Assembly: GCA_018398575.1 (NCBI GenBank)
Contig: JAGTXZ010000010.1
Location: 2,914,001-2,978,000 of the forward strand
Source: Ampelomyces quisqualis
Lineage: Eukaryota > Ascomycota > Dothideomycetes > Pleosporales > Phaeosphaeriaceae
Reading direction: 5' to 3'
Length of the DNA: 64,000 bases
The notes beneath the pieces were generated by a model. The model saw only the letters and a program-made list of their open reading frames with translations, ran no database searches and was not told the DNA's origin. Every line of letters starts with the position of its first letter. Positions within the stretch are counted from its first letter, which is position 1. This document shows positions 1 through 11,258 of the stretch, piece after piece. The position numbers and the translations under genes are program-made.

Positions 1-225
1 TGTTTTTCCATGGTTTGCTAAAAGCTCCATTCGAAGTGCTGTCGACTCTGGCGGACAGAGGACTTTGGCTGACGGACGCTTTGTAGGACAAGCTTTCTAC
101 ACACGACGAAGATAACATTAAGTTTTCCAGAGCAAGGCAACGTCTACGTGAGATGAACATACACGTTGCATGGTGCACGTATGCGTGTTAATTGGAGATA
201 CGCTAGTGAACAATTCGAAGATACA

Positions 226-738
226 TCAGGGCGGGTTTGAACTTGCCGCTTGTCCATCGCAATTCAAGGCGTTTGCCAACAAGCCCTCAATATTTCCTGA
301 TATACGAAAAATGAGTTTTTGCGTCAAAGGAGTATGTGATGCCTCGTACGTTGACGTTGCCTCATGCTGACACGTGCCAGATATGGCAGCAGGCGCTGTG
401 CTACATACATCAGTAATCGTCTTGAAAAGGATGAGGACTTTCCAGTTTTTGCTTGGCATCGACGTCCCGTAATCTTTCTTCATTAAAACTGTTTCTGAAT
501 TTGCTCCTGTTCGAGAAACGAAATGGCAAATGTAGAACAGGTCGAAAAAAGCCTCCATACAACCCAGAATGGGCCAGCGCCTCGCGTGCCTGCTCGAGGT
601 CCTCATGTCAGCGATTTTCACAGAGCGCTCCACTAGAAACAGTCCCCCGTCCTGACTCGCTCCATTAGGCTTGTGATCTCTGCCATAGACGTAAGCGACG
701 ATGCCTGTGGAACTCAGGTCCGCAGGGCTGCACGCCAT
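226..738 (-). CDS. Unrecognised open frame, about 170 codons
   Basis: An uninterrupted minus-strand frame. An upstream in-frame methionine would add about 10 residues; I chose the ATG at 738, which begins MACSPADL. The composition is not obviously low-complexity, but I recognise no domain, signal peptide or membrane segment, and no clear partner exon. It lies in a gene-poor stretch that also holds decayed genes, so it may be a relic or a chance frame. Confidence 0.2.
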   Translation of the reverse strand: MACSPADLSSTGIVAYVYGRDHKPNGASQDGGLFLVERSVKIADMRTSSRHARRWPILGCMEAFFDLFYICHFVSRTGANSETVLMKKDYGTSMPSKNWKVLILFKTITDVCSTAPAAISGTCQHEATSTYEASHTPLTQKLIFRISGNIEGLLANALNCDGQAASSNPP

Positions 739-1083
739 GCTCCGATCTAAAGGAGGCGTGTACAACAATACATGTCCGAAAGAAGCGAGCGAAACCGCAA
801 AGGGGGTAAAACTCCAATGAAACGATCTCTCCTAGCTCTCTGGCTGACAATTAAAAGGCGGTAGAACAGCCGAGTATGAGAGCATAATTCACAAATTTGA
901 GTCACTACTACAAGAGCGCAATGCTGCACAACCGCAAGTCGAAGATCAACCTCTGCAGCCGGCAAACTCCTCAATAGGTGTACGGAGAAATCTTGGTGCA
1001 TGAGCATGGCCTCAGGCCAATTATTGGCTATGCTGAACCACCAACGACTCTTTCTGGACAGGTACCGGGGTAGACTGCCCAAG

Positions 1084-2460
1084 ATGGTACCGAATGTCTT
1101 TGTTTGGAGCCTTTAGAGTCGTCTGCTGAATTCCAAGAAGATGTCGCTTTGCTACAGAGCACAGGTTTCCAGCTACCACCAGCTGGGAGCATACAGAGAT
1201 TCCGCCCACATTGCCTACATCTTCTTGCGACTGGTAAGCAGTACTGATAAAATTGAGTGGCTACAGGTACTCACCACCGCTGGAATTAGGGACTGCGTTA
1301 CTGTCGGAGTACCTGGTAGATTTGAATACCGCACGTCCGCTCTATCGGCCTCACGTCCTTGCAGACCACATTCGTGTATGTTATTCAGGCAAGTCCGACG
1401 GCTCGGCTGTTTCATGGGTTATAACGCTTTCCGAAATACCAAGTGCACCTGAATCTGGTGAAGATCAACACTGTTTTTGGGTGCAACTGTTTCAAGAGCT
1501 TACAACGCGCTGCAAATTACACAGATTAGACTACTTGTTACCTAGGTAGTGCATCGTATCTTCGCCCTTGCTTATGGGCTACGGGCGATGAGCGCAGCAG
1601 CAGCTCCGCAAGACAACGAGCTGAGCAGATACTATCTTTCTTGCACATACAATAGCTTGACCGCTCTTCTTCTTTCAAATCCATCTTTGGGGTTGGTGCA
1701 GTGTTTGATAGGCGTGGCTCTACTTTGTCGAAGTTCACCATGTGGCAGGAATGTACCATGTCGACTCCGCTACCGTAAGGGTCGCGCAAACACTAGGTAC
1801 CGGTAGCTTATCACGACGACGGCGTCAAAGACTCTGAACCAGATCGCGACGTTGAACAGGAGCGACACGTCCTCTGGCTCGGCTTATCAACGACACGAAC
1901 ATCAGTATGCCTTCCAACGCACCCACTACACAACGATGCGAAGACATTGTCGCCCCAAAGCCGGACCCTAGTGACGCTCTGGGCGCCGTCGTAGCAGCGA
2001 AAGGGCACTGGAAGGTCAACATCTTCTCTCTACGAGTCAATCTCGTGCTTCTTCAAGCTGAGGCAATTGAACAAGTTTTGTCTACAAAAGCACGCAACAC
2101 GTTGCCCTTACATGTCGATGCTGCAGCTGCAATAGTTCTTGCACGTTTGCAAACCTTCCATGAACACGAATTCTTTACCATCACTCCCGAGCAATTATCT
2201 ACGCTACTGTAGGTATCGGTCCGATGTCACGCACACAGTTGGTATTGAAGCAGCCTATTTCGCCACGGTCTACCGCCTCCATGCATTCCTGGCGCAGGAC
2301 AAGAGCCCAAAGATCAATCCCTTTACACCAGATGGACTACGACGCATGTCCACTGTTAAGGAGCAGAAAAGCTATGCCGCTGCACAGCGCTTGCTCAGTC
2401 TTCTTCCCATCGCGCCTCAAGGCGACTGTGAATTATTCCCACAACACACGTTGAAAATAC
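1084..2460 (+). other. Possible degenerate multi-exon coding stretch
   Basis: Several plus-strand frame segments look protein-like. About 1110-1230 reads EFQEDVALLQSTGFQLPPAG; 1265-1546 reads through ADHIRVCYSGKSDGSAVSW and ends in a stop. The ATG at 1907 opens 101 codons, and a shifted frame then carries EAAYFATVYRLHAFLAQDK to about 2460. The gaps between them would need introns of only about 30 nt, which is too short for this genome. A frameshifted or decayed gene is therefore more likely than an intact one. I do not recognise the family. Confidence 0.2.
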
Positions 2461-2473
2461 CAGTGAGTCCACC

Positions 2474-3348
2474 TCAGTACATGCATTTCTGCATTTCTGC
2501 CTCGAGGGCTACAACGACGTCATGGGCGGTCTCGAATCGCCGTTCAATGCAACAACCCGCGATCACGTCTCCGAACGTCACACCAGATAGATCCGGGAAT
2601 TCGTTTTTTTCGAACCGTGAATTGACATAGTCCTCATAAGCGAGTCTCTCATCATTTGCCGGCGCTGGACGTCCATGGAAAGGATAATGGGCAGTATTGA
2701 TAATGTAGATGATCATACCCAAACTGAATATGTCGAGTTTTGGCGATGCGAAATCTTTGATGTGTGGGTCGAAAAATGGGTCATCTGGGAGTAGGTGCCC
2801 GTCCAAGCCCAGGTCGCAGCATTTAGAGCCACCAAAGTCGGCGAGAATGAGTTCTGTACGCTGGCCAGTCCGATGTACAAGGACGTTTACAGTGCTTAAA
2901 TTCGAGTGGATAATACCGTTCTCGTGAACGTACGAGACAGCTTCGGATTTTTGGACGCTCCATTTGTTTCGTAAAGTCTCATCGCTATTGTAATCGTCGC
3001 TGTCGATATACGATTGCAGGTTTCCACAATTTGCCTCGTCTAATAACAACCCCTCTTTCATGCCCTCAATCGTGTAAGGTTTATGGAAACTAGTCGCTCT
3101 AATTAGCATAATATGGTCATAGGGTAGGAGACATACTATACAATTCGTGGATGATTGCCAAGCCGTTCCAGGAGACGCTTCTCTACTGTGAAAGCATTCT
3201 CAATCTCAGCACGATATCGTTGGTTGTCCGTATCACCTGGCACTTTACAGACCAAACCCTCCTTGATGCGGTACACGAAAGCTGTACAGCCTTGTCCTAG
3301 TTGATCCATGGGAAACGCTGGAAAGAGTTTAGGAAAGGGTAACAACAC
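2474..3348 (-). pseudogene. Protein-kinase-like gene, probably broken
   Basis: Two minus-strand frames together form a short kinase domain. The first (3348-3136; likely ATG 3309) has a glycine-rich loop LGQGCTAFVYRI and an ATP lysine in VCKVP. The second (to 2474) has the hinge-like GLLLDEANCGNL, a catalytic loop HSNLSTVNVLV and an ADFGGS metal-binding motif. The usual HRD is HSN, so the catalytic Asp is missing. The frames are separated by a plausible 38-nt intron (GTATGT donor, GCTAAT branch, TAG acceptor), but joining it makes a TAA codon, and the next AG acceptor soon gives TAG. I therefore see a dead kinase or pseudokinase relic. A functional pseudokinase using an unusual splice site cannot be excluded. 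Confidence 0.55.
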
Positions 3349-6300
3349 GAGCGGGTTAAAAGATGGCTCGACTTGGTATTTAGCTGACTAATAGAACGTC
3401 AAGTGTGTCTTGAGGGTAACGAATCCATTTATATTATAAGTACTTGCTCAAGCAGTGTGATCTATCCGTAACAATAAGGGAATGACGTTGTATCCACATT
3501 GCATTGTACCAACGCAGATGTTACAGATCATGTTCCCCGCATTACCACGCTCTTCACTTCCACGCGTCCCCCTGTCTTCCAACCATATATTTGATCTCAG
3601 TTCTGAAATTGTAAGCGTATACAATAGGTGTCCCGACATCCACTCAAGCAACCTACAGGATTTATTCTGCATCCAGATTTGCCAGATTTGCCGTCATTCT
3701 TTCCTGAGCCAGAGTTATACTCGTTCGTCACGTGGCCAACTCTGTTTGGGTTATCGCATTGTCGTAAGCTGCCATACTCCTTCACCACATCTCCACAGCC
3801 ATAGAATCGGGTGTATTGGACATATTGGGTACACATCTTAAGCACACGAGTAGGTCAAGAAGAACACTGTGTATTGGCGGAAGAGGCGATTGAGGGCGTT
3901 TAGAGCCGTGTTGGATAGGGTTGCGGAGTAGGAAGTGTCCTGAAATATAAACGAAGATGAAATGTATGACCGGTGTATTTATGTAAGAAAGGGCAGCAAC
4001 AGCGCCTCAGGACAGTATCCACAGCCACTGATACCCTTGTCTGCTAGAGAGAGTACCCATGCCTGCTGCTACAGGGTTCGTTTCGAAAGACGCGTTGTAC
4101 GTACTGGTCAGCCTCAAGATTAGATGTGCAGCTTCTGAGGTGGTTGAATTAACATAGAGTACTCTCAGCATTGTGCATATTGCATGCGTATCCTGCGCGG
4201 CGTTTATCACGAGGTTCTGGGGGGCTCCAAGCCCGCATGTTGTTTGCAAGTGGGACCGGGGAAGCGCCTTGCATCACAACAGCTCGCATCGACGATGAAC
4301 GTGCTCCCTCCTACCTGTACCCGCAGGAGTGAGACAACCAACTCGAGGATATGATAGGCTGTAACTGCGCCATGGGCATTATTGAAAAGATCAAATTCAG
4401 ACTAGGACGTTACCCGGAGCAGATGCGCCGTTTTGGCTTATCTCCCACCAACAACAGCCAACAGCTTATATATCGTAGGTAAGTGATTGGGCGGCGCTGC
4501 AATGTCAGAACATCGCGACGCCTTTATTTACAACACCTCACATCGTGATACCTGAAGTTACGACACCTCGTATCGTGACCCATCACTCTTCGCCGAATAA
4601 TGAGAAAATTCATCAACGCCGAAGATCTACTAAGCTCTGCTAAAACAGTGTTGCAAAGTTTCGACTCGACAATGAACATGCTTCTCTGAACTGGTTTCAG
4701 CGCAGAATTATCAAGACATTCACAGATTTTGTTAACACAGGTCCAGCTACCATACAACGAATCGCCATCAAGATGCGATCACAAATGAACCTGAATGATA
4801 TATGGGAATACGACCATGGACACTACATTGTTACTAGCCTTGCCGCTCAATATCCAACAAAGCTGGGTTCCCCGCCATCGACTGACTACCTCGGAGTGCT
4901 GAAGCCTTGGTGGGCAAACGGTTGTCGTCCGACATCGCTCATGGGAGCAGTTGAACAATTTCAGGACATCGTTCCTTGTGTGAACATCAGTCCTCATGTG
5001 GACAGCCTTCCTGGAATTTCAAATGATGGTTTGCAAACTCAGCCCTTGGGAAGGTTGTTGCACTAACAGTCTTGCGGGTAAAATCTGTCAAAAAAGAGCT
5101 GAAATATCAAAGCACGTTCTCATTGACTTCCTCCTACACCATCCCCGGGTGGAGAAAGCCTACCACTTAGTCATTCGCTTAGATATGAACAAACGTTCTT
5201 GTGTAGAGCTATCGGACCAAACGACTCATTGCCTGATCCCATGTGTCCAGGAAATGACTCGCAGGGAAATAGAGGATAGTCATGAGATTTGAGGGCGAAT
5301 GTAGAGTACTGTAGGCTGTTCATATAGCATACACTTCTGCTCACTCAGTATTTCTTCGTAGACAATTTTCTCCACATTATTCTGTCATTGGCCAGTAGCG
5401 ACTTTAGTCGTAGCCTTATTCCCACCTGATACTTGGACGAATCCATGCTCACTGCTCGTGTAAATGACCACACAGCATGCATTTAGTGAAGGGCCTTGGA
5501 CTAAGCACCGTTCGTGCTAGAAAGTTGTTGCCCGAGGGCAAGCAGGTTCGTCGAGGGTCGCGATTATATTATTAGGGAAATGGATGTATGACAGCATATA
5601 AGTCTTGTAAGTCAATAGTAAGCAATGACGACTTTAGCTAGTGTAAACCTTTTGATCAAATCTTGGCGGGTGTACGTTGCGGGCGGGCGCGGGTGTACGT
5701 TGCGGGCGGGCGCGGGTGTAGCGGACTCGGGTGCGGAAGTATTGAAAGCTTGACAAAACAAATGTCAAAATCTTTCGCCGTACACTTCCAAAAATAAGTA
5801 GCATCGTCAGTAAGTGTATCAACAGTGGGTTTTTTCGTTGGTGTTTGTGCATGAAGGCAGCTGTTCATGCCCAACGCGACAGTGCGGGACTACCTACCCT
5901 ACCCGCGCCGGGCTCAACACCAAAACAGTCTCTATCCTACTAACTACTTCTTGATCTAGCTTTTCTCTTAGGGTCGCTGTCTGCTGTAGCAATGTGCATA
6001 AGGCGAACCGTCGCTCATATGGATACTTCCCAGTACACATACATAGAAGTTCCTCAATCCGCCAGGTGGAGAAGTGAAATGGGACAAAAATTCGTACTGC
6101 CAGTCCCAAAGCGGTTCTCTCTCCAACCGAACACTCAGCCTCCGCCCGACATGAATGGCAATTCAACAAGTGACATAATTTAGTCTCGTAGTCAGGACTG
6201 AAGACGCTCATGAGCGGAAGTTCTCCTACGACAATGGGAAAGACCACGATGACGATGGAGTGAAGCGCATCATTATTGCTGACACGCTGGACAAGGTCAA

Positions 6301-6857
6301 TTACTATGTGTCGCTAATCACTTCGGCTGTACACACGAACGAAGCTACATAGATGATAGGAACGCATTGGTGAAGGGCATATGTCAGCGGAGATCGTCGA
6401 TCGTGCAAGCGGTATCGAAGTCACTATCGGGTAGTAAATATCTGGACAGTGAACTTTTGTTTGCCTGTTAGGGAATGAAAAAGTCGCCAAATTTGAATCC
6501 ACTGTACATGTAGACGCCACAAAAGTTCTTGACAATGTGACTCCAGATATTGATCGATCTCAGCTTGGGCGAGCTTGGTGACTGTCAGGCCTGGTCGGGC
6601 GAGGCCGTAGTGACTTTCGTTTTCCTCTCTGAAAATTTGAAGCAGCTGGACGAGACACGCCTCGAAGTTCTCATTGTATCTCGTTTGTCCAGAGTACGCA
6701 TGAATTAGTTTGTTGGACCTTGTTTAGCTTCCCTTTCTGGTAATGAAAGGTACTAGAGCCCTGGAACTTGCGCCAAAGTACAAGGTCCCCTCCAGGGTAT
6801 CTTTTTTTACAAGGTTTTGCCTCCTTGGGTTCCTTGGGTTTTCCTTCCCAGTGGGAT
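3349..6857. other. Gene-poor stretch, no supported gene
   Basis: Only short frames without recognisable domains occur here, on both strands. The longest are a plus frame at 4773-5066 and a minus frame at 5894-6247 (117 codons). A GC-rich 23-bp unit occurs twice in tandem near 5666-5716. I see no RNA gene and no clear mobile element. Confidence 0.5.
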
Positions 6858-7640
6858 TTATGAGGTGGGTCGAGAAGAAGAAACGGAAACGGGAATTCGA
6901 GACGGAGGGCTTCGACGATTGGAAAGAAGGATTGCCATACTCCGAGTCTCTGGCATCTTCATCGTAAGGTCCTTGTTACCGAAAACCACAATCTTCTCGA
7001 CGATGCGGTAACCCAGCTCTGTCCGGTGGTCACGAAGCATTCGCATCGTGCTCGCGCCGTTTGGAGTTCCCAAAATGGCGTAAAAGCCATTGTCGTGGCG
7101 GGTGTACTCGATGTGGTTATGGTCGTCGATTCTTGAAGACGACGAATGCTTCAAAGCTTGCCATATGGCAATTTGCGATGCTTTGTTGATGATTGTCAGA
7201 CGGACAATCGCACACAGATCTGAAGCCAGCTTTCCAGCTTCCAACGCCGTGTTCTTCCAACATTGCCAGAGCACCTCCGACGGCCAAACCATCTGGTCCC
7301 CAGAGTGTGTATCCCTGGATTTGTGATTCTCATTACAGACTATGAGTCTGTGGACTGGGTCAAACCAGTTACTGTAAGCGGAATCTTCGTTTCTTGGTGT
7401 ATCCGTGGACCAAACATCGACATACGTCGAATTACTGATCAAAATGCCGCAAGAAAGTAGCATTGATCTGAGAGAATTCTCAACGTTGGAGCGTAACCTC
7501 CCTGACCGGAGCTGGTAACCGCACGATGCGAGCGAGGCGGGCAAACGTGGTTGCGCTTCGAAACTTGCTAGCTCCTTGCATAGCCGCTTTCCATTCGTAA
7601 TCGCGGATTCGTAAACTTCAAGAGGGTTTTGTGAAGACAT
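6858..7640 (-). CDS. Unrecognised protein, 260 aa
   Basis: A single intact frame. I chose the ATG at 7640 (MSSQNPLEVYESAITNGKRL); an upstream in-frame ATG at 7703 would add 21 residues. The protein is mixed in composition with a basic, serine-rich tail, and shows no signal peptide, membrane segment or motif I know. It is followed upstream by another unknown gene on the same strand (8008-9048), and a CT-rich tract lies between them. Both may be lineage-specific genes. The length of the frame and normal codon use are the only support. Confidence 0.45.
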   Translation of the reverse strand: MSSQNPLEVYESAITNGKRLCKELASFEAQPRLPASLASCGYQLRSGRLRSNVENSLRSMLLSCGILISNSTYVDVWSTDTPRNEDSAYSNWFDPVHRLIVCNENHKSRDTHSGDQMVWPSEVLWQCWKNTALEAGKLASDLCAIVRLTIINKASQIAIWQALKHSSSSRIDDHNHIEYTRHDNGFYAILGTPNGASTMRMLRDHRTELGYRIVEKIVVFGNKDLTMKMPETRSMAILLSNRRSPPSRIPVSVSSSRPTS

Positions 7641-7739
7641 TTTTGTGAACGTTATGGTGCAGGCTACAGACGAAAGCCTAGGAAACGATAGTAAACACAA
7701 CATCCTTCTTACGCGAGGTGGGGACTATGTGGAGAAGCT

Positions 7740-7825
7740 CTTTCTTTCCTCTCTCACCCTTTCCTTCCTTCCTCTCTTCTCCTTTCCTTCCTTCCTCTCT
7801 TCTCTTTTCCTTCCTTCCGCTCTCC
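7740..7825. repeat. CT-rich (TTCC/CTCT) imperfect tract
   Basis: The plus strand is a nearly pure pyrimidine run of CTTTCCTTCCTTCCTCTCTT type, repeated about three times. On the minus strand it is a purine tract upstream of the 260-aa gene, so it could lie in that gene's promoter. Pyrimidine/purine promoter tracts are common in filamentous fungi. Confidence 0.7.
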
Positions 7826-8007
7826 CCCGTCCAAACGCCAAATTTTCGAAATCATAGATGCCATCATGCAGTAGATATTTTTACATCTTGAAACACCCCA
7901 GTTCTTCCACCACTGGCAATGAACCAATCTCAAGCTTTGCACTCAGCTTTACACTCAGCGTGTGCCCCGATCCCACGTGAGAAGGCGAACTAAGAACGCA
8001 TGTGAGT

Positions 8008-9048
8008 TCAGGGCTTCCACCCCTGATTGAAGGGCACATGTTCAAGTTCGCAGTTTGAATCTTGTCCAGAAAGGTGTGCGTGAACGCGTACAGCAGCAAA
8101 TTTCGTATCCCACAGCTTTTTAAACCCAATTTTTATGGCCTCGGCTAGCATTGTTTGAGCCCATATGTTTCGATCATACGCGATGTCGTGATTGTATCCG
8201 ACGGGTGTTTCGTGACGACAGAGACTCGTGTCTAGAGTTTGACCGCTGGTTTCCTTTCGCTCGTCGATTCTACGCTCCAACTCGGTGACAAAATTGACAG
8301 CGATATCCAGGGGCACTCGCAGGATATCAAGGCCAGTGGCATCAGCTCTTTCGATGGGTAGAGCGAATGGTTGGAGACGATCCAGAGTAACATGGATACC
8401 GGTGCTGGTTCGATTTTTCCCGGTAAGAATAACCAGCACAGTCTGCGTGCTCGCTACTTCGCGAAGACTGACGTATCCATCTGGTCCACTTCCAACTCTT
8501 GCGACTCGGTCGAATACAAGAACAATAGCAGGAAGAAGAGGATGTACCGAATAGTTATCCATATCCAACGAGATGTGCTGTGCTTGGGCACAGAGCGATG
8601 AATGTGCCTCCAGGATCTGTGGTAGGCTCGATGGGCCTGTAGCAGCAACACGAACGGGCGCTGCGAAGAAATGCCCAAATTCGATATTTGGGTGTACAGA
8701 GCTTCGATGCCATGCTTCATATATAGCTGCAAAAACACTACCGGTCATATTAGACTTCTCGTGGGCATGGGGAGCACCTGTCTGCGCAGACTGAAGCCAA
8801 TAGACTGCCGTAGGCTTGTTGCACATCTCCTTTGCTATGTCGCCTACCATGCCTTCGACGTCACGAAGGACAATGCGATAGCAGTCAATCGTGGTCCAAA
8901 TCACTTTTTGCATCCAGCGGAAGTGTGCCTCTCTCTGGAAGTCCCACGATCGTTTCAGGTCTTCGAGGATGAGCGCTTCTGGTAGCTCCTCGAAAACAAT
9001 CGCGGGATTACGCCATGGACTGTCGGCCCATGAATTGTTCGTGGACAT
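8008..9048 (-). CDS. Unrecognised protein, 346 aa
   Basis: A 346-codon intact frame starting MSTNNSWADSPWRNP. It is a mixed-composition soluble protein without a signal peptide or convincing membrane segment; the segment around residues 170-190 (HPLLPAIVLVFDRVA) is moderately hydrophobic. I cannot assign a family. It lies head-to-tail with the 260-aa unknown downstream, and no intron is needed. The unbroken length makes a real gene likely, but function and expression are unknown. Confidence 0.55.
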   Translation of the reverse strand: MSTNNSWADSPWRNPAIVFEELPEALILEDLKRSWDFQREAHFRWMQKVIWTTIDCYRIVLRDVEGMVGDIAKEMCNKPTAVYWLQSAQTGAPHAHEKSNMTGSVFAAIYEAWHRSSVHPNIEFGHFFAAPVRVAATGPSSLPQILEAHSSLCAQAQHISLDMDNYSVHPLLPAIVLVFDRVARVGSGPDGYVSLREVASTQTVLVILTGKNRTSTGIHVTLDRLQPFALPIERADATGLDILRVPLDIAVNFVTELERRIDERKETSGQTLDTSLCRHETPVGYNHDIAYDRNIWAQTMLAEAIKIGFKKLWDTKFAAVRVHAHLSGQDSNCELEHVPFNQGWKP

Positions 9049-9887
9049 TGTTCTTGTATTGCAGAAAGTACTGAAGGTGGCGGCGAGATTTCGTGCGTTC
9101 AGGAGAATTTGAGAAGACGCAAAGCAAGAAAAATAATTCTCTTGGACACACTGAGTGAGCGCTCGTTTTTACCTTGGTACGCCAAGGATAGCAACCTGGA
9201 AGAGTACCATGGTTCTCTATAAGACGGAATATGTATGTTTGTGCGATTTGACAGTAAGATAAAGACGAGGTGTGTTACTAGATTGCGTGTTTGGTACTTC
9301 GTGCTAATGTAGGAATCAGCATGAGCTTGCCCATGACGCACAAGGCGGGCGACGGATTAACGTTGTCGTATTGTCGTCTTCGAGAACATCTTTCCCAACG
9401 GTGATCGACATTGACCAAAGCCGCCTGCTATGTAATAATAACATGGAGCTGCAGGGTCTTTGTCATCGCAGCAGCTTCGCCAATCACTTTTCTTCATCTG
9501 CCGATCCCTGCATCTCCCATCGACAGCGAATCGGAGGCGCCACGCGGCAGATAACGTGTTCTAGATGCAGATCGCGTCATATCGGAACCCTGGCTCAAAA
9601 CATGCTAGCTCATCTGTGTCTGCAATCGCGGCCGAGGCTGGTTCAAACGAAAACAGTGGGTGGTGAGGTGTTGATTCTACTTTTTGGGGTGCGGAGCCTG
9701 GGCTGGCGGAACGACTCTCGGCGCAGAAGACACCTCTCTCTCTCTTCCTCATCAAAGGTAGCCATCGTGAAAAGCGCCAGAATCCTCTCGCGACCCCACC
9801 ACATTCATCTCACGACTTGTCGCAAACAACACAGCATCTCTCAGGGCGGTCTTAACCACCTGTAATTCCCACAAGCGTATCTCAGAC
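9049..9887. other. Intergenic stretch, no supported gene
   Basis: This is the divergent promoter region between the minus-strand unknown gene and the plus-strand aldo/keto reductase gene. A plus frame at 9371-9865 has no recognisable domain, overlaps other frames and looks like chance. Nothing else is evident. Confidence 0.5.
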
Positions 9888-11258
9888 ATGGCGACTACGC
9901 CGATTGAGCATCCCAGCACTACAAGCACGTTTCCGACGCGCCAGAAGCCTATTCCATATACATCAGCGGCTGGCAAGCGCACCCAACTCTCCTCGATACT
10001 TCCGCCTCTCGTCTTTGGCACAGCAACCTTCAACCACCAATACAATGACGACCCTTTCGCACTGGACACCACTGGCCTTGTGACCTCCGCGCTCACCCAT
10101 GGCATTCGCGCCTTTGATACCTCCCCTTACTACGGCCCGTCGGAACAATTGCTGGGCAATGCGCTGGCCACGCCCTTCGTACGTGAAACATTTCCCAGGA
10201 ACTCCTACATGATCTTGACCAAGGTCGGACGTTTGGCGTCCGAAGAGTTCGATTACAGCCAAGAATGGGTGCGACACAGCGTGCGCCGGAGCCTGGAGAG
10301 ACTGCACACGGAATACCTCGATCTCGTGTACTGCCACGATGTCGAGTTCGTGAGCCCTGCCGAAGTCCTGGAGGCAGTGAGGGAACTGCGAAGGATCAGA
10401 GATGAAGAGGGCACAATACGGTATATCGGCATATGCGGATACCCCATCGACGTGCTGGGCGACATGGCTGAGCTTATTCTCCAAGAGACCGGCGAACCAC
10501 TCGATGCAGTGCAATCTTATGCCAACTTCACACTCCAAAATCAGACCTTGGCAGGGCCGCGTGGCATTGAGCGCCTTCGCAACGCCGGTGTGGACGTCGT
10601 ACCCAATGCTTCCATCCTTGGCATGGGTCTTCTTCGTCGCGCAGGTGTGCCAATCGGTGGACTCGGCGACTTTCACCCTGCGCCTTCAGATCTGCGAGCT
10701 GCAATACGCCGGGCCAGTGACTTCTGCGATGCTTATGGAGAACGTATTGAAGTTATTGCTATCCGCTTCGCGCTCGAGTCTTGGCTGTCTGCGGGTACAT
10801 TGGTTGGCTCGAGAGGCGATCCAGCATCCGGTGTACCCTGGAAACACGAATCCATTGACGACGTAGGTGGTTCGAAACTAGGCGTATCCGTAATTGGCGT
10901 CTCGCGCGCATCGGAGCTGGAAAAGACTATGCTGGTCTGGCGATCCATCCTCGATGGGCTCGAGGGTGGTGAGCAAACAGCCGTACAAGCTGGCCGATGG
11001 TATCGCGCGTGGGAATGGTCAAGAAACAGACGGAAGGCAGTGCAGATTTTGTCTGATGGCGTCAGGGAGGAGCTAGGCGCGTGGTCTGACTTTGCGTGGT
11101 CGAGCCCTGGTGATGGTTATGTAAACCAGCGGAAGAAGGAAACGCGCATTCTAGACGATGGCGCTGCACCTTGGCTAACACCGGCGGGAAGTCCAGAAGC
11201 GGTGCCTTCGAAAGGCGCCGTTGATATCACAGAGGAAAAGATATTGCCTCTGCGGTAA
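9888..11258 (+). CDS. ARA2: D-arabinose 1-dehydrogenase-type aldo/keto reductase
   Basis: An intact 456-aa frame without introns. The AKR catalytic tetrad is visible: Asp77 and Tyr82 in AFDTSPYYG, Lys112 in ILTKVGR and His150 in LVYCHDVEF. An SRGD-type stretch and the late VIGVSRASELEK cofactor region follow. The order of motifs and the DTSPYYG/CHDVEF wording fit the fungal ARA2/L-galactose dehydrogenase group, which oxidises D-arabinose to D-arabinono-1,4-lactone with NAD+ on the way to D-erythroascorbate. It is longer than yeast Ara2, with a C-terminal extension after about residue 350 (two Trp-rich stretches, then a basic tail). No neighbour suggests a pathway cluster. The exact substrate is inferred from the family. 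Confidence 0.85.
   Translation: MATTPIEHPSTTSTFPTRQKPIPYTSAAGKRTQLSSILPPLVFGTATFNHQYNDDPFALDTTGLVTSALTHGIRAFDTSPYYGPSEQLLGNALATPFVRETFPRNSYMILTKVGRLASEEFDYSQEWVRHSVRRSLERLHTEYLDLVYCHDVEFVSPAEVLEAVRELRRIRDEEGTIRYIGICGYPIDVLGDMAELILQETGEPLDAVQSYANFTLQNQTLAGPRGIERLRNAGVDVVPNASILGMGLLRRAGVPIGGLGDFHPAPSDLRAAIRRASDFCDAYGERIEVIAIRFALESWLSAGTLVGSRGDPASGVPWKHESIDDVGGSKLGVSVIGVSRASELEKTMLVWRSILDGLEGGEQTAVQAGRWYRAWEWSRNRRKAVQILSDGVREELGAWSDFAWSSPGDGYVNQRKKETRILDDGAAPWLTPAGSPEAVPSKGAVDITEEKILPLR

Noticed and set aside
5666..5716. GC-rich 23-bp duplicate, possible regulatory array
   Set aside because: Only two copies and no gene nearby to regulate; recorded as a minor repeat.
9371..9865. 164-codon plus-strand frame upstream of ARA2
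   Set aside because: No domain, Ser/Arg-rich by composition, and placed in the promoter region of the next gene.
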